Made by a program: the position numbers and the translations under genes. Of a stretch of 64,000 nucleotides of DNA, positions 1 through 11,401 are shown piece after piece (the first letter of the stretch is position 1; the number at the start of each line of letters is the position of its first letter). This DNA is from Polytrichum commune (Eukaryota > Streptophyta > Polytrichopsida > Polytrichales > Polytrichaceae), in NCBI GenBank assembly GCA_950295325.1, contig OX485804.1:25918001-25982000 (forward strand). The letters are read 5' to 3'. Under the pieces are notes generated by a model. It was not told the DNA's origin and made no database searches. It saw only the letters and a program-made list of their open reading frames with translations.

Positions 1-689
1 GACCACTCTTGATTTTAAAATTTCTGATGATTGGGCAGACTGTATATGGGAGATTGAAGTGGGCATCTAGTGAAATGTTGTAAAATAAAATAAGCAAACA
101 CATCTTTGTTTGGTTGATGGGTTGGGTGAGGTGTGAACTGTTGAAGGATTGAATTAGTGGTTTTCTGTGATTTCACCTGCTACTATGTGGCAAGGCAGGG
201 GAGTGCATGAGGTCAAAAACAAAGGCCGTTGTTTAGGTGAATATAATGCTTCGTGCAAATTAAGTGAGCGGGAGTTTGTTGTGTCAGCCAGAGCATGTCG
301 AAATTGCCTATATTTCCAATGCATGAGTCTTCTCTGTATTTGTCTCCCGATTGGTTTTGAGCAATGTCGTGTAGAGTTTCTCCTGGGATACATACTGAAA
401 TGCCTTCTTGATTCCACACATATCTGCTAGTGCATTTTTTTTTTGTCTTGTTGATTATCAGCAATACTATCAATCCATTCTTCTATCAGAAAGGGTGGTG
501 AGTACATACCATTGGAGAGCATGTAACTTTCTTGGGAAAGATGCTCTGTTGAAGCATCTTTCACAAATATAAATTTGTATCATTCTGTGTGAGAACTTAG
601 GGTAGGATACTCTCTGTTAGACAGTGTACTTTTGACCGATCCATTCTTCAATGTCGCGTTTGGGCTTGTGTGAAGCACCGTAGCAGCAC

Positions 690-712
690 GAGAGAGAGAG
701 AGAGAGAGAGAG
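690..712. repeat. (GA)n microsatellite
   Basis: About eleven uninterrupted GA dinucleotides. Ordinary simple repeat. Confidence 0.9.
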
Positions 713-892
713 CATAAACGAGCGGACCTCTCATCCATCCAACATAAAAATTTGAACCAGTATAGGTTTGCTGCCCATCCATTTCAAATGATCTCGTGTA
801 GACTAATTCGGGGTCTGTAAATTTAATTCCGGTGTCTAATAAAAAAAACAGCTAATCTTCGAGCTGCATACTATTTCATGGCATCTACGTTA

Positions 893-945
893 GGATGAAT
901 GAGAGGTACGCTAGTATACAATAATTCCCTCTCTCCCAGTATAAG
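893..945 (+). repeat. Short dispersed repeat shared with 20,020-20,065
   Basis: GAGAGGTACGCTAGTATACA followed by AATAATTCCCTCTCTC recurs almost unchanged near 20,020 (GAGAGGTACACTCGTATACA). It is probably the edge of a larger decayed element. No function is implied. Confidence 0.6.
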
Positions 946-3900
946 GGTTGTATTCAATTTACGTTGGTATAATCTCCACATCTGTAGCAAATATAGATCA
1001 ATATTGCTAACTAGAGACTGGGCGTACTGGACTTGGCTAGATTTGGAAAGAGAACGTACCGTTGAGAATCCAATTCTCGGAGGTGAACCTGCAATGCAAT
1101 AGCCGGGTTTGCAAGTTTGCAAGGGCCCACTACTCTCTAGATTTGTTGGATCCATTTTTTCCTTTCACGTCTGCATGGTATTTACATTGATATTGAACTA
1201 GATGCGAGGGTGGTGCAGCATTGCTCATATTCTAACTGTTAGTTCCCGGGCCCGTCCCAGGCTCTTTTGCACTTGTTCAGTCCAGTTGAGAATCTCTTCG
1301 AGGTTGATTTATCTTCTACTACACTCAACCCTCTTGTGGGCGCGTTTTTCTGGGAGTACTCCACAACGAACTCTCGAATCTTGTGTCGTCTCGTTGGGAT
1401 ATCGGCAGGTGAAAAGCACCTCTCTTTAAACTACCAAAAACCCATGAGATGCATCGCAAGAATGACTTCTATAAGTTTTCTAAGAACTCACGGACCAAAC
1501 ATGTGGTTTGAACCCGAGGGCCTTCACCCAAATTCCATGGGAGCGCCAAAATTACAAATTTTTAAGGAGGTTAAACCCCGGAATCCACGAACCAAGTGAC
1601 TGTGTCAAAGAAGATATCAAACTTACAGATGGAAATCTTTTTAGCTTCTCTCTCATGAACAGCTCCAGATACTCGAGCATAAAGATCGCAGTCAGTGTGG
1701 TTTTGTTGCTGCGGAACCTTCAAGCGGCAACCACTTTATTAGTTCCCAAAAAAAGACCATGTGTTGGATTTTGACCTTTATTCCTTAACGCAATCCCAAT
1801 AAACAGACCTCGAAGTGTTTGACACAAAGAACAAAGTACAAATTATCAACTGCTCTGTAAAGAACTCTCTGCGAGAACAAATCGAGAGGTGACTGAAAAC
1901 CATGTCCACTTGAGCATGCGATACAAGCAGTCACCTTTGCTAAAATATATGGAATTTTAAGAGTCTGTGGACATCCTCCATTCATTTGAATCCAAAGCTC
2001 CTCAAGTAAGCTGCAATTAGATCAATAGCACATCCGTTTTCCGCATCCACAAGTCTATTCTACTACACTTGTTTCATAGCGTTTCAATATCATCAGTTCT
2101 TACATTTGCACTGAAGCCCTTTCTGAACCCCTAATATTCACGTGATTTAAGCACAACTGAAGACCAATATTTAACATTTGAAACTTACGTTGTTTGTGAA
2201 GCGAACATGTATTGAAGTTATAGAATGTCATCATTTTTCAGCTGTCCAGAAAATTTGTGAAGTTTTGTCTTTCTTTCTTTCAATTCAAATCAAGTAGATA
2301 AAAATTTGTAAAATTCTGAATTCTTTGATTTTTTGTATTCCAAGTTAATTATTTCATCAGAAATTAGGGAATTTAAAAATAGGTCATATGGATGGTTTTC
2401 GATGACATGCATCATCATGATTAGATGATATGGAGATTTGATATACTTACTGGGGAGACAGTCACATGTTCGGATACATTTAGATCCTACTACCTACACT
2501 ATCCCAAAATGAACTATATAAAATAACGAGAATGACCCCCACATGAAAAAAGAAAACTGGGCAGAGAGGTTCGTGTATTCTATTGAAGACTTGTTTCAAA
2601 AGGTATGATCTAGATCTCAAAAATGTCATTCCAAATAGAAATAATCACAACGAAGGTCTATTAGTGATATGAATGTCGAAATACTTACAATTCTATATGC
2701 TCCTTTTCACCCAGGTGCATTGATTGTAGTGATGAGTTGAGATGAAAAACACCCATTGCTTTTCCAGAGTTTGGTGCTTGATGGTCTACATGGTGTCATC
2801 AAGTTCACATTAAGGTGCAATATAGCTGCATTATACAACACATAGAGAGAAAAATTAATGTTGTTATACAGCAGGCCAAAATGCACATCTTTCATGCAGT
2901 GAAAATGTGTAACCATGTGAATGCATGGCACTGATACGAACAAGCTTATGATATCTATTATTTCTTGAATCGGCCACTTTTTTACAGAAGGCTAAAATGA
3001 TATCAGTAACAAACATTCCTGGTTTAAGGACGTCATGGCATCTTTCGTGACACAGGTGGAGGCTGGATCATTTGGAGGGCACACAAGTTCGACGAAGTTG
3101 CCCTTTAGAAGTAGAGATCTGTCAAAGTGCAAAAGCATGTACTTGAGACGTAGTAAATCTCAACATCATGTTTTGGATCTAATCCAGGTTGATCCACACA
3201 CAACAACTACTATGCCAGGAGACCAATTGGCACTCTTAGAAATCAAAGAGTGAACAGAAAGTTAGGCTAATTTACTTGAGGATGCCATCATTCTGTTGGT
3301 AAGAAAGAAATGTCTGCATTTCTTGTTTCTCAGAAAGAAACTTGAAAACGAAAGCAGACAAGATGACATTCCAGAAATAGTACTCTTTCAACTGAGGGGG
3401 AATTGATCATGCATCAGTAACATTGGCTTCTGTACCATGACATGGGCTACTGATGAACATTTACACAGTTGACTAAGAACTAGCAACCGACTGATCTAAC
3501 TAGGTACGACAATGTGTGAGATTATAGCTACAGCCAGACAAACTTAGTGTGACATGATTAGAAATTAAATTATTGCAAGAAAGAGACAGTAGAGTGAATG
3601 TTAATTAAGATGCCTCGCCAACTGCATTTGTTTTGATGGATATGACCTTGTTGGGCTTGTCACCTCCTCTGACGAGTTCACTATCCCCTTCTCACTGAAA
3701 TGAAACACAATGAGAAGGTCAATAGGAACATCTTGTCGATCACATGTGTGACACGATATGAAAGTAAGGCACATGAGAGAAGTAGAGTGTATGATATTAC
3801 GATTCTCTTACAACATATAAAAAAATGACGTCTATGGTACCTTGTTGGGATTGTCACCCCCACTGGCGGAGATATCGGACAATGCTCTAACAAGAAGTGT

Positions 3901-4511
3901 ATGTGCTCCTCACTTGACAAGATGCATATTTAAGACCGTCAATTTGAAAAAATGCAGTTTATTTGAGACATCCTAATTACTTGCAACGGTATTCCAACCA
4001 ACAACTAATTTGCTCTTGTATACTTCAATTTACATCATTCAGTGCCAACGATAGTGGAAGGTAAAACATGTGATTAATTAAAGCTCATGTGGACAGTTTC
4101 CCAAATCATTGTTTCCAAGAAATTTGGACGTACATTGCGATCATACACTAGAAATTTTTTAGAGAGACATGAGGATCAAGTCCACGCTCTGCTCTTCACA
4201 AACAGGGAAAGATTCCTAAAACTTTTGCTCTTTGTGCAATGTGCCCCCTCTTCGCCTCTTATTTACATTGACAATAAAGGATTTTGCCCTTTCGTCTCTG
4301 AACTTCTCCTATATCTGTGTGTGAATGGAGATCTTTGTATGAATAATATGACATGTTGTCAACCACACAATGCTACTAAGCTTGCAGTCAATCATTGAGG
4401 AGAGAGTACAACAACGACGAGTAAGATTTCTATGCTACTTGTCAATCTCTATAATCGTTTTGAACATAATTATTTCATCACCACCATTGCAAACAATACA
4501 TAGCGAAGTGA

Positions 4512-5350
4512 CAATATAGATTGAATCTCAAATACTCTTTGTTAGTCAAAGAGGAAATTGACAAATTGTTGGAAGCAAGATTCATCCATAAAGTTCTTTT
4601 TGGCGAGAAGGTTTCTCCTATTGTGGTAGTACCCAAGAAAAACAACAAATTAAGAATTTGCTTAGATTTTTGCAAATTAAATAGTGTCACAAGAAATGAT
4701 TATTTCCCTCTTCCTTTTATTGACATTGTACTTGATGCCGTAGCTGGTCAAAACATATATTATTTTATAAACGGATTCTCAGGATATAATCGAATCCAAA
4801 TTTATAAATCCCACCATTGGTATACCACATTTACTACTGATTGAGAAACTTTTGCTTACATCGTCATGCCTTTTGGACTATATAACGCACCTGCCACATT
4901 TCAAAGGGTCATGACTGAAGCCTTTCGAGAACATTTATGCAAATTAATAGCAATATTCTTAGATGGCTTTGTAGTGTTTGGAAGTATTGAACAACATATT
5001 GATTCACTTTTAGGTTTGCTATAATTGCCATGTCTTTAACTAAGTTAGTAAAGAGACCCGATTCACCCCCGAGTATGGATCTCAATTTGCACTAATGCAG
5101 TCAATACCTTAAAACGGAAATTAATAACAACTTCAATTTTGATTCCTCCAGATTGGGATAAAGATTTCTACATATATGTGGTTGCTTCTATTATGACCAT
5201 TGGATTAGTCCTTAGTCAGAAAGATGACAAATGACACAATCACCTAATTTACTTTGCCAGTCATCAACTTGTTTAAGTAGAAAGAAATTACTCTGTAATT
5301 GAATGAAAGGCATCAGCCATGATATTTTTAGTACATAAATTTAGAACAAG
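4512..5350 (+). pseudogene. Ty3/gypsy pol relic (reverse transcriptase to RNase H)
   Basis: A decayed LTR-retrotransposon polyprotein. The frame opened at 4512 gives the RT N-terminal region (KEEIDKLLEARFI, then SPIVVVPKKN and RICLDF) and the GFSGYN block, and ends at a TGA at about 4842 where the family normally has Trp. The same frame resumes with the VMPFGL-NAPATFQR block at about 4865-4910. The catalytic box reads FLDGF, so the second Asp of the usual (Y/F)xDD motif is lost. From about 5010 stops accumulate, and most of the thumb/connection region seems to be deleted. At about 5140-5350 RNase H-like residues reappear (LIPPDW, then VLSQKDD, IYFASHQL, RNYSVIE) with further stops. In life it would copy element RNA into DNA; this copy cannot. 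No integrase, PBS or LTR pair was found beside it. The superfamily call is secure, the lineage is not. Confidence 0.88.
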
Positions 5351-8035
5351 CGGCCCATAACCTTTGGTAATCTGTGATATCAACAACACTTAAATACCCA
5401 CTTCTCTCATACAGTGACCACAATACAATCGATCCATCTTTCAATGCAGTACATAAGTTAGCAGCATTCTTGATTTTCGAACATGTTTATTCATCTTTCT
5501 ACATCAATCAGCACATTCGATCATCAGGAAGAAAGACCATTACTAATTACTGTGTGACACAGTCACGGTATCGAGGAATTATTGTACTCCGCGGCTTACA
5601 TAGTAGCTAGGAATTATTCATGGTTGTTGTCGGTGCAAAAAAATTGCGTCAAATTGACGGAACTCTCTTTGTAACCGCCCAACTACTCTGATGCCAAGCA
5701 GTGGACAATTAAGGTATGCATGAATCAAAGCCCATAGCATTAATCTGATCCCAAACAGAAACAGAGAAAACGAAAGACTGTCGACCGTGAAGATAGAACG
5801 TCGATCTCCAAATGGGTTGCTCCCATCGTACTCAAGATATCTTTATGACGAGCTGTGAACATTTCCCACATATCTTCTACGCTCTTACAAAAAGCGTGAT
5901 TCTGATTCTTGCAACACGAGAAAATGCACTCGGTTGAGGGAACTCTCGCCATGTCAGGGCTGATTGAATGATCTCGGACAGAGATATCGTTCGCGTTAAA
6001 CAGTGTTCCCATAAACAATCAGCAACTACTGACATAATACATTTGAATTCTCCTCACTAGCTTTTGCGTGACACATTACACGTGCTTCTCACATGATTAG
6101 TGATTACATTTATGATCCTCGGGGTTTTCACATCGAAGGACTGCGATTACAGTCCGATAACTGCTTCATAGACCGTGCATGTGAGGTGCTTGGGATGTAA
6201 CCAACTTACAATGCCTAAAATTCTATCGGGGTGCCGTCGCATGCTTTAGAGAAACCAGAGGATGGCTCCTGAGCGCTTGAAGAAAATCGTCAAATATTGC
6301 TGAGTCTGGGGTGAACGGGCGAAAATATTAGACTGAGCTGATTCCGAAGTTTCTTTACATGTCATTCTCTACAAAACGTAGCTGTACATGCAACTCAGAG
6401 CCAACTGAGCACGAAATGATGCGGAGTCATCCTTGTACTTTCTAAGATCATTCAATTTGATTTTTCAGTGTCAGTCGTTAATGTGCTTCCGGTTGAGTGC
6501 TTGTCCATAACAATTAGATTGGAAAGATCCTTCGCTTTTGGGTTGATCCATGTTAAGTCCTTGTAAACGATCTTTGGCTCGTAGGAAACAAATTCTGGAA
6601 GCAACCGTGCAACTTAGAATGCTCGGCGACTTCACTGGCGATTGAAATACAAAATAAATGCACAAGTAGGTGAGCACAAGAATGAATTGCATCATCCATA
6701 TGGATGCAAACCGCAAAAGATTAGTCTTTGACTGGAGAGATGCCAACGAAAGTCGCTGATCATCGACAGGGACGCTAGATTCATTTACGAGTCCGGGACT
6801 TTCCATACAGGGTGTCGTTGAAAGTGGTAACCTTACCGAGTCTCCTTGATGGCGCTCCGCTTATCGCGTGGAACTTATTCAATTAGAGCTTTGAATGGCA
6901 AAATTTTGGTAGTCGCTCCTTGCATCCTCTTCTTCATCCTCTTACCATCACTTCACCTCCTGTGAGACCACTTGCAGTAAAATATTCTTTCATTTACTTT
7001 CAGTTTCTGCTCATTTATCATACCCTATCAATCAAAAGAGATAGAACAGAACAGAATGTGCGCTCGAATCTGAACCGAGGTAGTCCGCAGTATTAATTGT
7101 TACGTATGGATTTATCATCAGTTCGGTGCATATGGTCCACTGTTGTACGATATAGTGGTTCCAGGTTGTTTATCATATGGACGAAAGCAACATGTAAATT
7201 CTCTAGCCATCAATATGGAGGTTACTAAATATCTGGACTATATATCAGAGACCGTCAGACACGGAAGTAGGCAGAATTTGAATGATCACGTGTACGTAAT
7301 CCTTCCTCACAACGTGATTTCATGTGTTCGTTAAAACATGCGCACCGCGCCATAGCCCGCACTTGAAGGTCGACAGGTGAATATTATAAGTTTCTCCTGT
7401 ACTGCGGATCTCATACTTTCACATGATTTGTTACCTAAGCACGACCTGGAGGCTTAAACTGACAATGAGGACCGGAGGGAGTGTAACTGCCGTTGGAAAG
7501 ATCAGAGCAGCGATTGTCCGTGAACATTTTTGAAGGATATGTCAGCTGACAGTTCCATCATGCAGACGACGTTGTGGAAAGGCTACTCCAATGTGACCTT
7601 AATGCATATAAACCTCACACAATGGAAATTCTGGACTAACAATGACCGCAAATCGAAAGCACATGAGGAATTTCCTCTCTGAGAAAACGCCTGTAGATGG
7701 ACGCACTTGAGAATGAATCTTCAACCGTCGAATCAGTTCTTGTAGGTAGGTGTAATCCACCGTGAGTAACTTAGTATAACTGATGCGACCGCTGAAGTCG
7801 GTTCAATGCAGGAGACTCTGAATTTTCGAGATCGAGTGCCTCTCTGCAGGCTCTGGCTGATCCCTTTCCTCTTGGCTTCTACTTCACGTCCCTATGCGAG
7901 CGACTTACTCTGGAGACGCCGACAGGAGGTTAGGATTCTGCGTGCAGATCGATCTTCTGAGCTCTATAGTCATGAGACACCGGATTTTGAAGACGAGATC
8001 TTCAAAACTGTCATTTTTGCAAAGTGATGTTCAAT
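5351..8035. other. Gene-free stretch of less AT-rich, non-repetitive DNA
   Basis: I see no repeat or transposon signature here, and the base composition is more balanced than in the flanks. Open frames of 70-111 codons exist on both strands (the longest is minus strand 6471-6806, with one hydrophobic stretch) but none matches a family I recognise. It could hold decayed exons or a non-coding transcript; nothing in it is strong enough to call. Confidence 0.4.
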
Positions 8036-8484
8036 GGGTAAATCTAGTTCCAGACGTAGACTTCATAACCTCAAATATTTTGAAGTTGGAGATTCTTCTT
8101 CTTCTTCTTTTCTTTTTTTTAAATTTTTTTTTAATCTTCTTTCATATTCTTGAATTTGTTATGAACTTGAGGGCAAAACTACAATTTTTTTTTGGGTAGT
8201 AAAACACCAAGTTGGTGTAATTATATCATATTTTAAACGAATTTTAATGTATTGTTCAATGTCACCTATTTGCATACCACTTACACCATCTTTTAAAATA
8301 TGTGGACTTTTCTTGAGAAGTATTTGGTCAAACACAAATGGCTTCGCTTTGTAGATCAATGTGTTAGTTGAGATGTTTATGATTCTTTCCTTCACAAAAT
8401 TCAAAGTTAGTATACAATTTTGAGTCACTTTCACATAAAGCAATGCAAGGTACTGGAGCTATCCACTTGACCGTGCTTGCACCC
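8036..8484 (-). repeat. Dispersed repeat family R, copy 1 (inverted)
   Basis: Read on the minus strand this matches two plus-strand copies at about 13,265-13,680 and 17,205-17,640. Shared landmarks are GGTGCAAGCAC at the start, AACTTTGAATTTTGTGAAGG, ACATTGATCTACAAAGC, ATATTTTAAAAGATGGTG and a block TGCCCTCAAGTTCATAA. Copies differ by many substitutions and small indels, so the family is old. The minus frame 8159-8443 stays open across it (94 codons; includes IYKAKPFVFDQ and HILKDGVSGMQIGDIEQ) and parts of the same peptide can be read in the other copies, so the repeat may come from a coding segment of an unknown element. Confidence 0.7.
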
Positions 8485-8582
8485 TTTTCACAGAGTCCAA
8501 AAAACTACAAAAAGTCCAAATTATTTCTCTCCAAATATAATATATTCATATGCAAACTACTTGCGAAATTTCTACGGTTGCT

Positions 8583-8887
8583 CTCGGGGGGTTCACTCCC
8601 TCTTATATTTTGCATACACATGCGTTCGGGACCTATTTATTGGGGGGGGTTATTTACCTTGCAGAAAAGATTATAAGGTGATAGTATTTTACATGTAAAA
8701 AGTCTGAAAATATTATATGTGATGTAATTATTATATGTGATGGTATTTTACATGTAAACATGTTTCACTATTTTTAAATCCCTTATATTACATGTACATT
8801 TTTTATAAAATTTATCTATAATGAATATATTACACCCTATTTTTTATCGCACGTTGTTCTACGATTTTCGCCAGTGAACCCCCCGAG
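8583..8887. mobile_element. MITE family B, copy 1 (8-bp TSD, hAT-like)
   Basis: Terminal inverted repeats CTCGGGGGGTTCACT and AGTGAACCCCCCGAG bound a 305-bp, non-coding AT-rich body. It is flanked by a perfect 8-bp target duplication, CGGTTGCT, at 8575-8582 and 8888-8895. The 8-bp duplication points to mobilisation by a hAT-type transposase. A second member, in the opposite orientation and longer, lies at 52,715-53,345. The two share the subterminal CATACACATGCG and TTATTTACCTTGCA blocks at one end and AAAATCGTAGAA at the other. Confidence 0.9.
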
Positions 8888-8895
8888 CGGTTGCT

Positions 8896-11099
8896 TTAAG
8901 AAATAAACCTTTTACTATATACTAGGTGGGTCCATTGATGATGGACTGCTAAGTGAGAATCACCACAAAATCAGCCTTATTGCAAGTGAGAGTCTTTTGT
9001 TAAGTGAAGATATTATCCCCCTTTTGTGGATCACTTTTTATTCCGCCTTGTTGACTGGATAAATCCTCAACTAGCCATTGTGATTGGCCAAAGTTGGTGC
9101 TCTTCTTAAAGCATTCTTGCATCCTTCTTACGCTGCTTATATAAATGGTCAAAGTGGTGCTATCTTGTACTTGATGCTGCATATGATAAATCACTTTCAA
9201 TAATGACTTACTCAATGCCACCATTGCACTTACATGATGATGGTTTAAAGATGAAAAAAAAAATGTGTCACCAAAAGTAAGGTGCTAATTTAAGGCATTG
9301 CTACATTACCTTTATGAAGAATGTGGATATCAAAGGTAGTCAATGGTTCCATTGTGATGTTGGAACCATGGATACATTCTGATACCACTTTAAATATCCC
9401 AAGGAGGGCATGTGAAGGCACATAGGTGTATGCTTTTATTGATGTCATTTGTATTCTACGTCATGTTTAGTGGAAAACAACCCACTAATTCAATGAAGAT
9501 TCGAGACATTTAGGCATAAATTTAGGCCATAAAATAATGATGTTGCCTCTACGAGGTAGCATGAGGCTCCTTTGAGAACATCCCTCACACTTAGCATTTG
9601 TGAGGCTAAGTAATGTAGTCCCTTAGCATGTTGAAATTATTACCACATCCAATTACCATACAATCATTGAGCTACTTCAGTCCTCAATTTGTTTGGATTC
9701 ACATCAAAGTGTACTACGCATTTACATTCTTCACATTGAAACTCTTGTATGAAAATAACTAGCACTGCATTAGTCTTCTAGAAAAGAGCTTGATTGACTA
9801 CTTTCGCTCTTAGACCAATAAACCTTCTAAAATCACTTTGCCCCTCCCTTGTATTTACATATAAGTAGAGGTGTGTAGATAAGCCTTGTACTTGTGTATA
9901 AAAATGGTTGGATGACATTGACTAGCATCTCCTCTTGTTATGTATTCATTTGTTCAATGTAATAACAAATTTACAAACATTTTTCAATATAGCACCTCTG
10001 TAGTGTCATTCATGCGCTTAACCACCCTTCATATGGATGGCGTTCACCTCATTGGCTTGCAGGACTTGAGCATCACCCCAAGGTCCACTCCCACAAGTGG
10101 CCTTGTCAATCACTTCGGTTAGGAGCACAACATTAACCCTACCACCACAATCATATTTCAATTTGAAATATATGTGAAAAATATATCTTCAAAAAAAGAT
10201 GAAAACATGTCAAAACATAATAGTTAGCCAAATTTGAAAACATGGCATACACTAGAAATAGACATTAAATCTCACCATCAAGTGCACATGGTTTCCATTT
10301 CGTATGCTTCCTCATTAAAGTCCACACGCTAAGTTTTTGTGAAGGAAAATCGTGGTGTTTGTGACATTAAAGAGCATGAGCTAAAGCAACTTCCATTGTT
10401 GTGCACAAAGCACATTGGTACCAAAAGCATGGACGGTGAGTACATTCATGCATCACGATTCAACGTCAAGCACCAATCGACCCCTCACCCAATGACCCAT
10501 TTATGTGCATGTAAAAAGCATTACAGAAGCACAAGAAAGTCACATCCATGAAGTAATCGGACACTTTGCCAAGGTACTTACTAAGGACTCAATGGTGCTC
10601 AAACATCTCACATTAAGTGCGAGTGTGTATACTGTAATTTTAGACTGGTAAAATCTTAGATGTTTATTGTTAGCAAATGGAAGGGAATTCCAATGCAGCA
10701 AAATAAGTCTTGTTCGTAATGTATAGGCAAAAGTTATAAGGGTTTGAAATTTCATTGGTGAACGATTTAAAACAGACACATGCATCTTGAGTTAAGGTAG
10801 GGAACATTCTCAAAATCAATATGTACTTATAGTGCATGATTTCATGATGTTGGCTTTAAGTGGGGTGTTTATTTTAGTATGTTCCATCTTAGTCATAGTG
10901 TATCACTAGCCAAACTACACCCTGATATACCCCGCAAACTTTAGCGCCCAGTTCGTAGAATTTACCTTCTGCCATGACAAAGGGCCCACAACATCTATCC
11001 AGCACAAAAATACTTAATTACCGACTATCTTGCTAAGACACATTATGATTAGTTGACACATTGGAAGACAATTGTTGGCATTCCACTCCAAGAACCAAA
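8896..11099. other. Intergenic DNA with possible LTR-element debris
   Basis: No gene seen. A TATA-like, LTR-like stretch (ACATATAAGTAGAGGTGTG and GTGTATAAAAATGG, about 9855-9910) and a minus-strand TGGTATCAGA (9378-9387, like an initiator-Met primer site) suggest decayed retroelement sequence. No paired LTRs, TG..CA ends or coding domain support it. Confidence 0.35.
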
Positions 11100-11366
11100 C
11101 CCAACACATTGATACCAACAAAGACAACATGCCACCATAACACTCGCCCTTGTGGCAATTAACACAAATATACCCTAGTATGCAACCTACAATCAATAGT
11201 GCCCCCCCCCAATACATGGGTTTTAGTGGGATGACCTCCGACATGAGGCACCAGCATTTGTCTCATAGCCATGTTCCGGAAACCCTCTTTATGTTCACAT
11301 ATGAGCTCACAACTATGCTCAAGGTAAAGCATCACGGAAACAACCCCATATTGCTCCATATTGGGG

Positions 11367-11401
<35 letters not shown>

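Larger units (their letters stand above)
1..4511. other. Intergenic DNA, no recognisable gene
   Basis: AT-rich sequence with only short random open frames, none over about 110 codons and none resembling a known family. It holds a GA microsatellite at 690-712 and a stretch around 893-945 (AGAGGTACGCTAGTATACAA and following) that recurs at about 20,020-20,065. I see no exon-like block with conserved splice sites. A gene with very short exons, or a non-coding RNA, cannot be excluded by eye. Confidence 0.5.

Noticed and set aside
6471-6806. 111-codon minus-strand frame with a hydrophobic segment
   Set aside because: No family resemblance, no supporting splice structure or conserved copy; length is within chance expectation for this composition.
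9378-9387. Minus-strand TGGTATCAGA resembling an LTR-element primer binding site
   Set aside because: No LTR end (CA) precedes it and no paired long repeats flank it, so it was not called as a retrotransposon.
11014-11359. Overlapping minus-strand frames with a Cys-rich stretch (YICVNCHKGECYGG)
   Set aside because: Spacing does not match a CCHC zinc knuckle or another known finger, and the frames are short and in a low-complexity setting.
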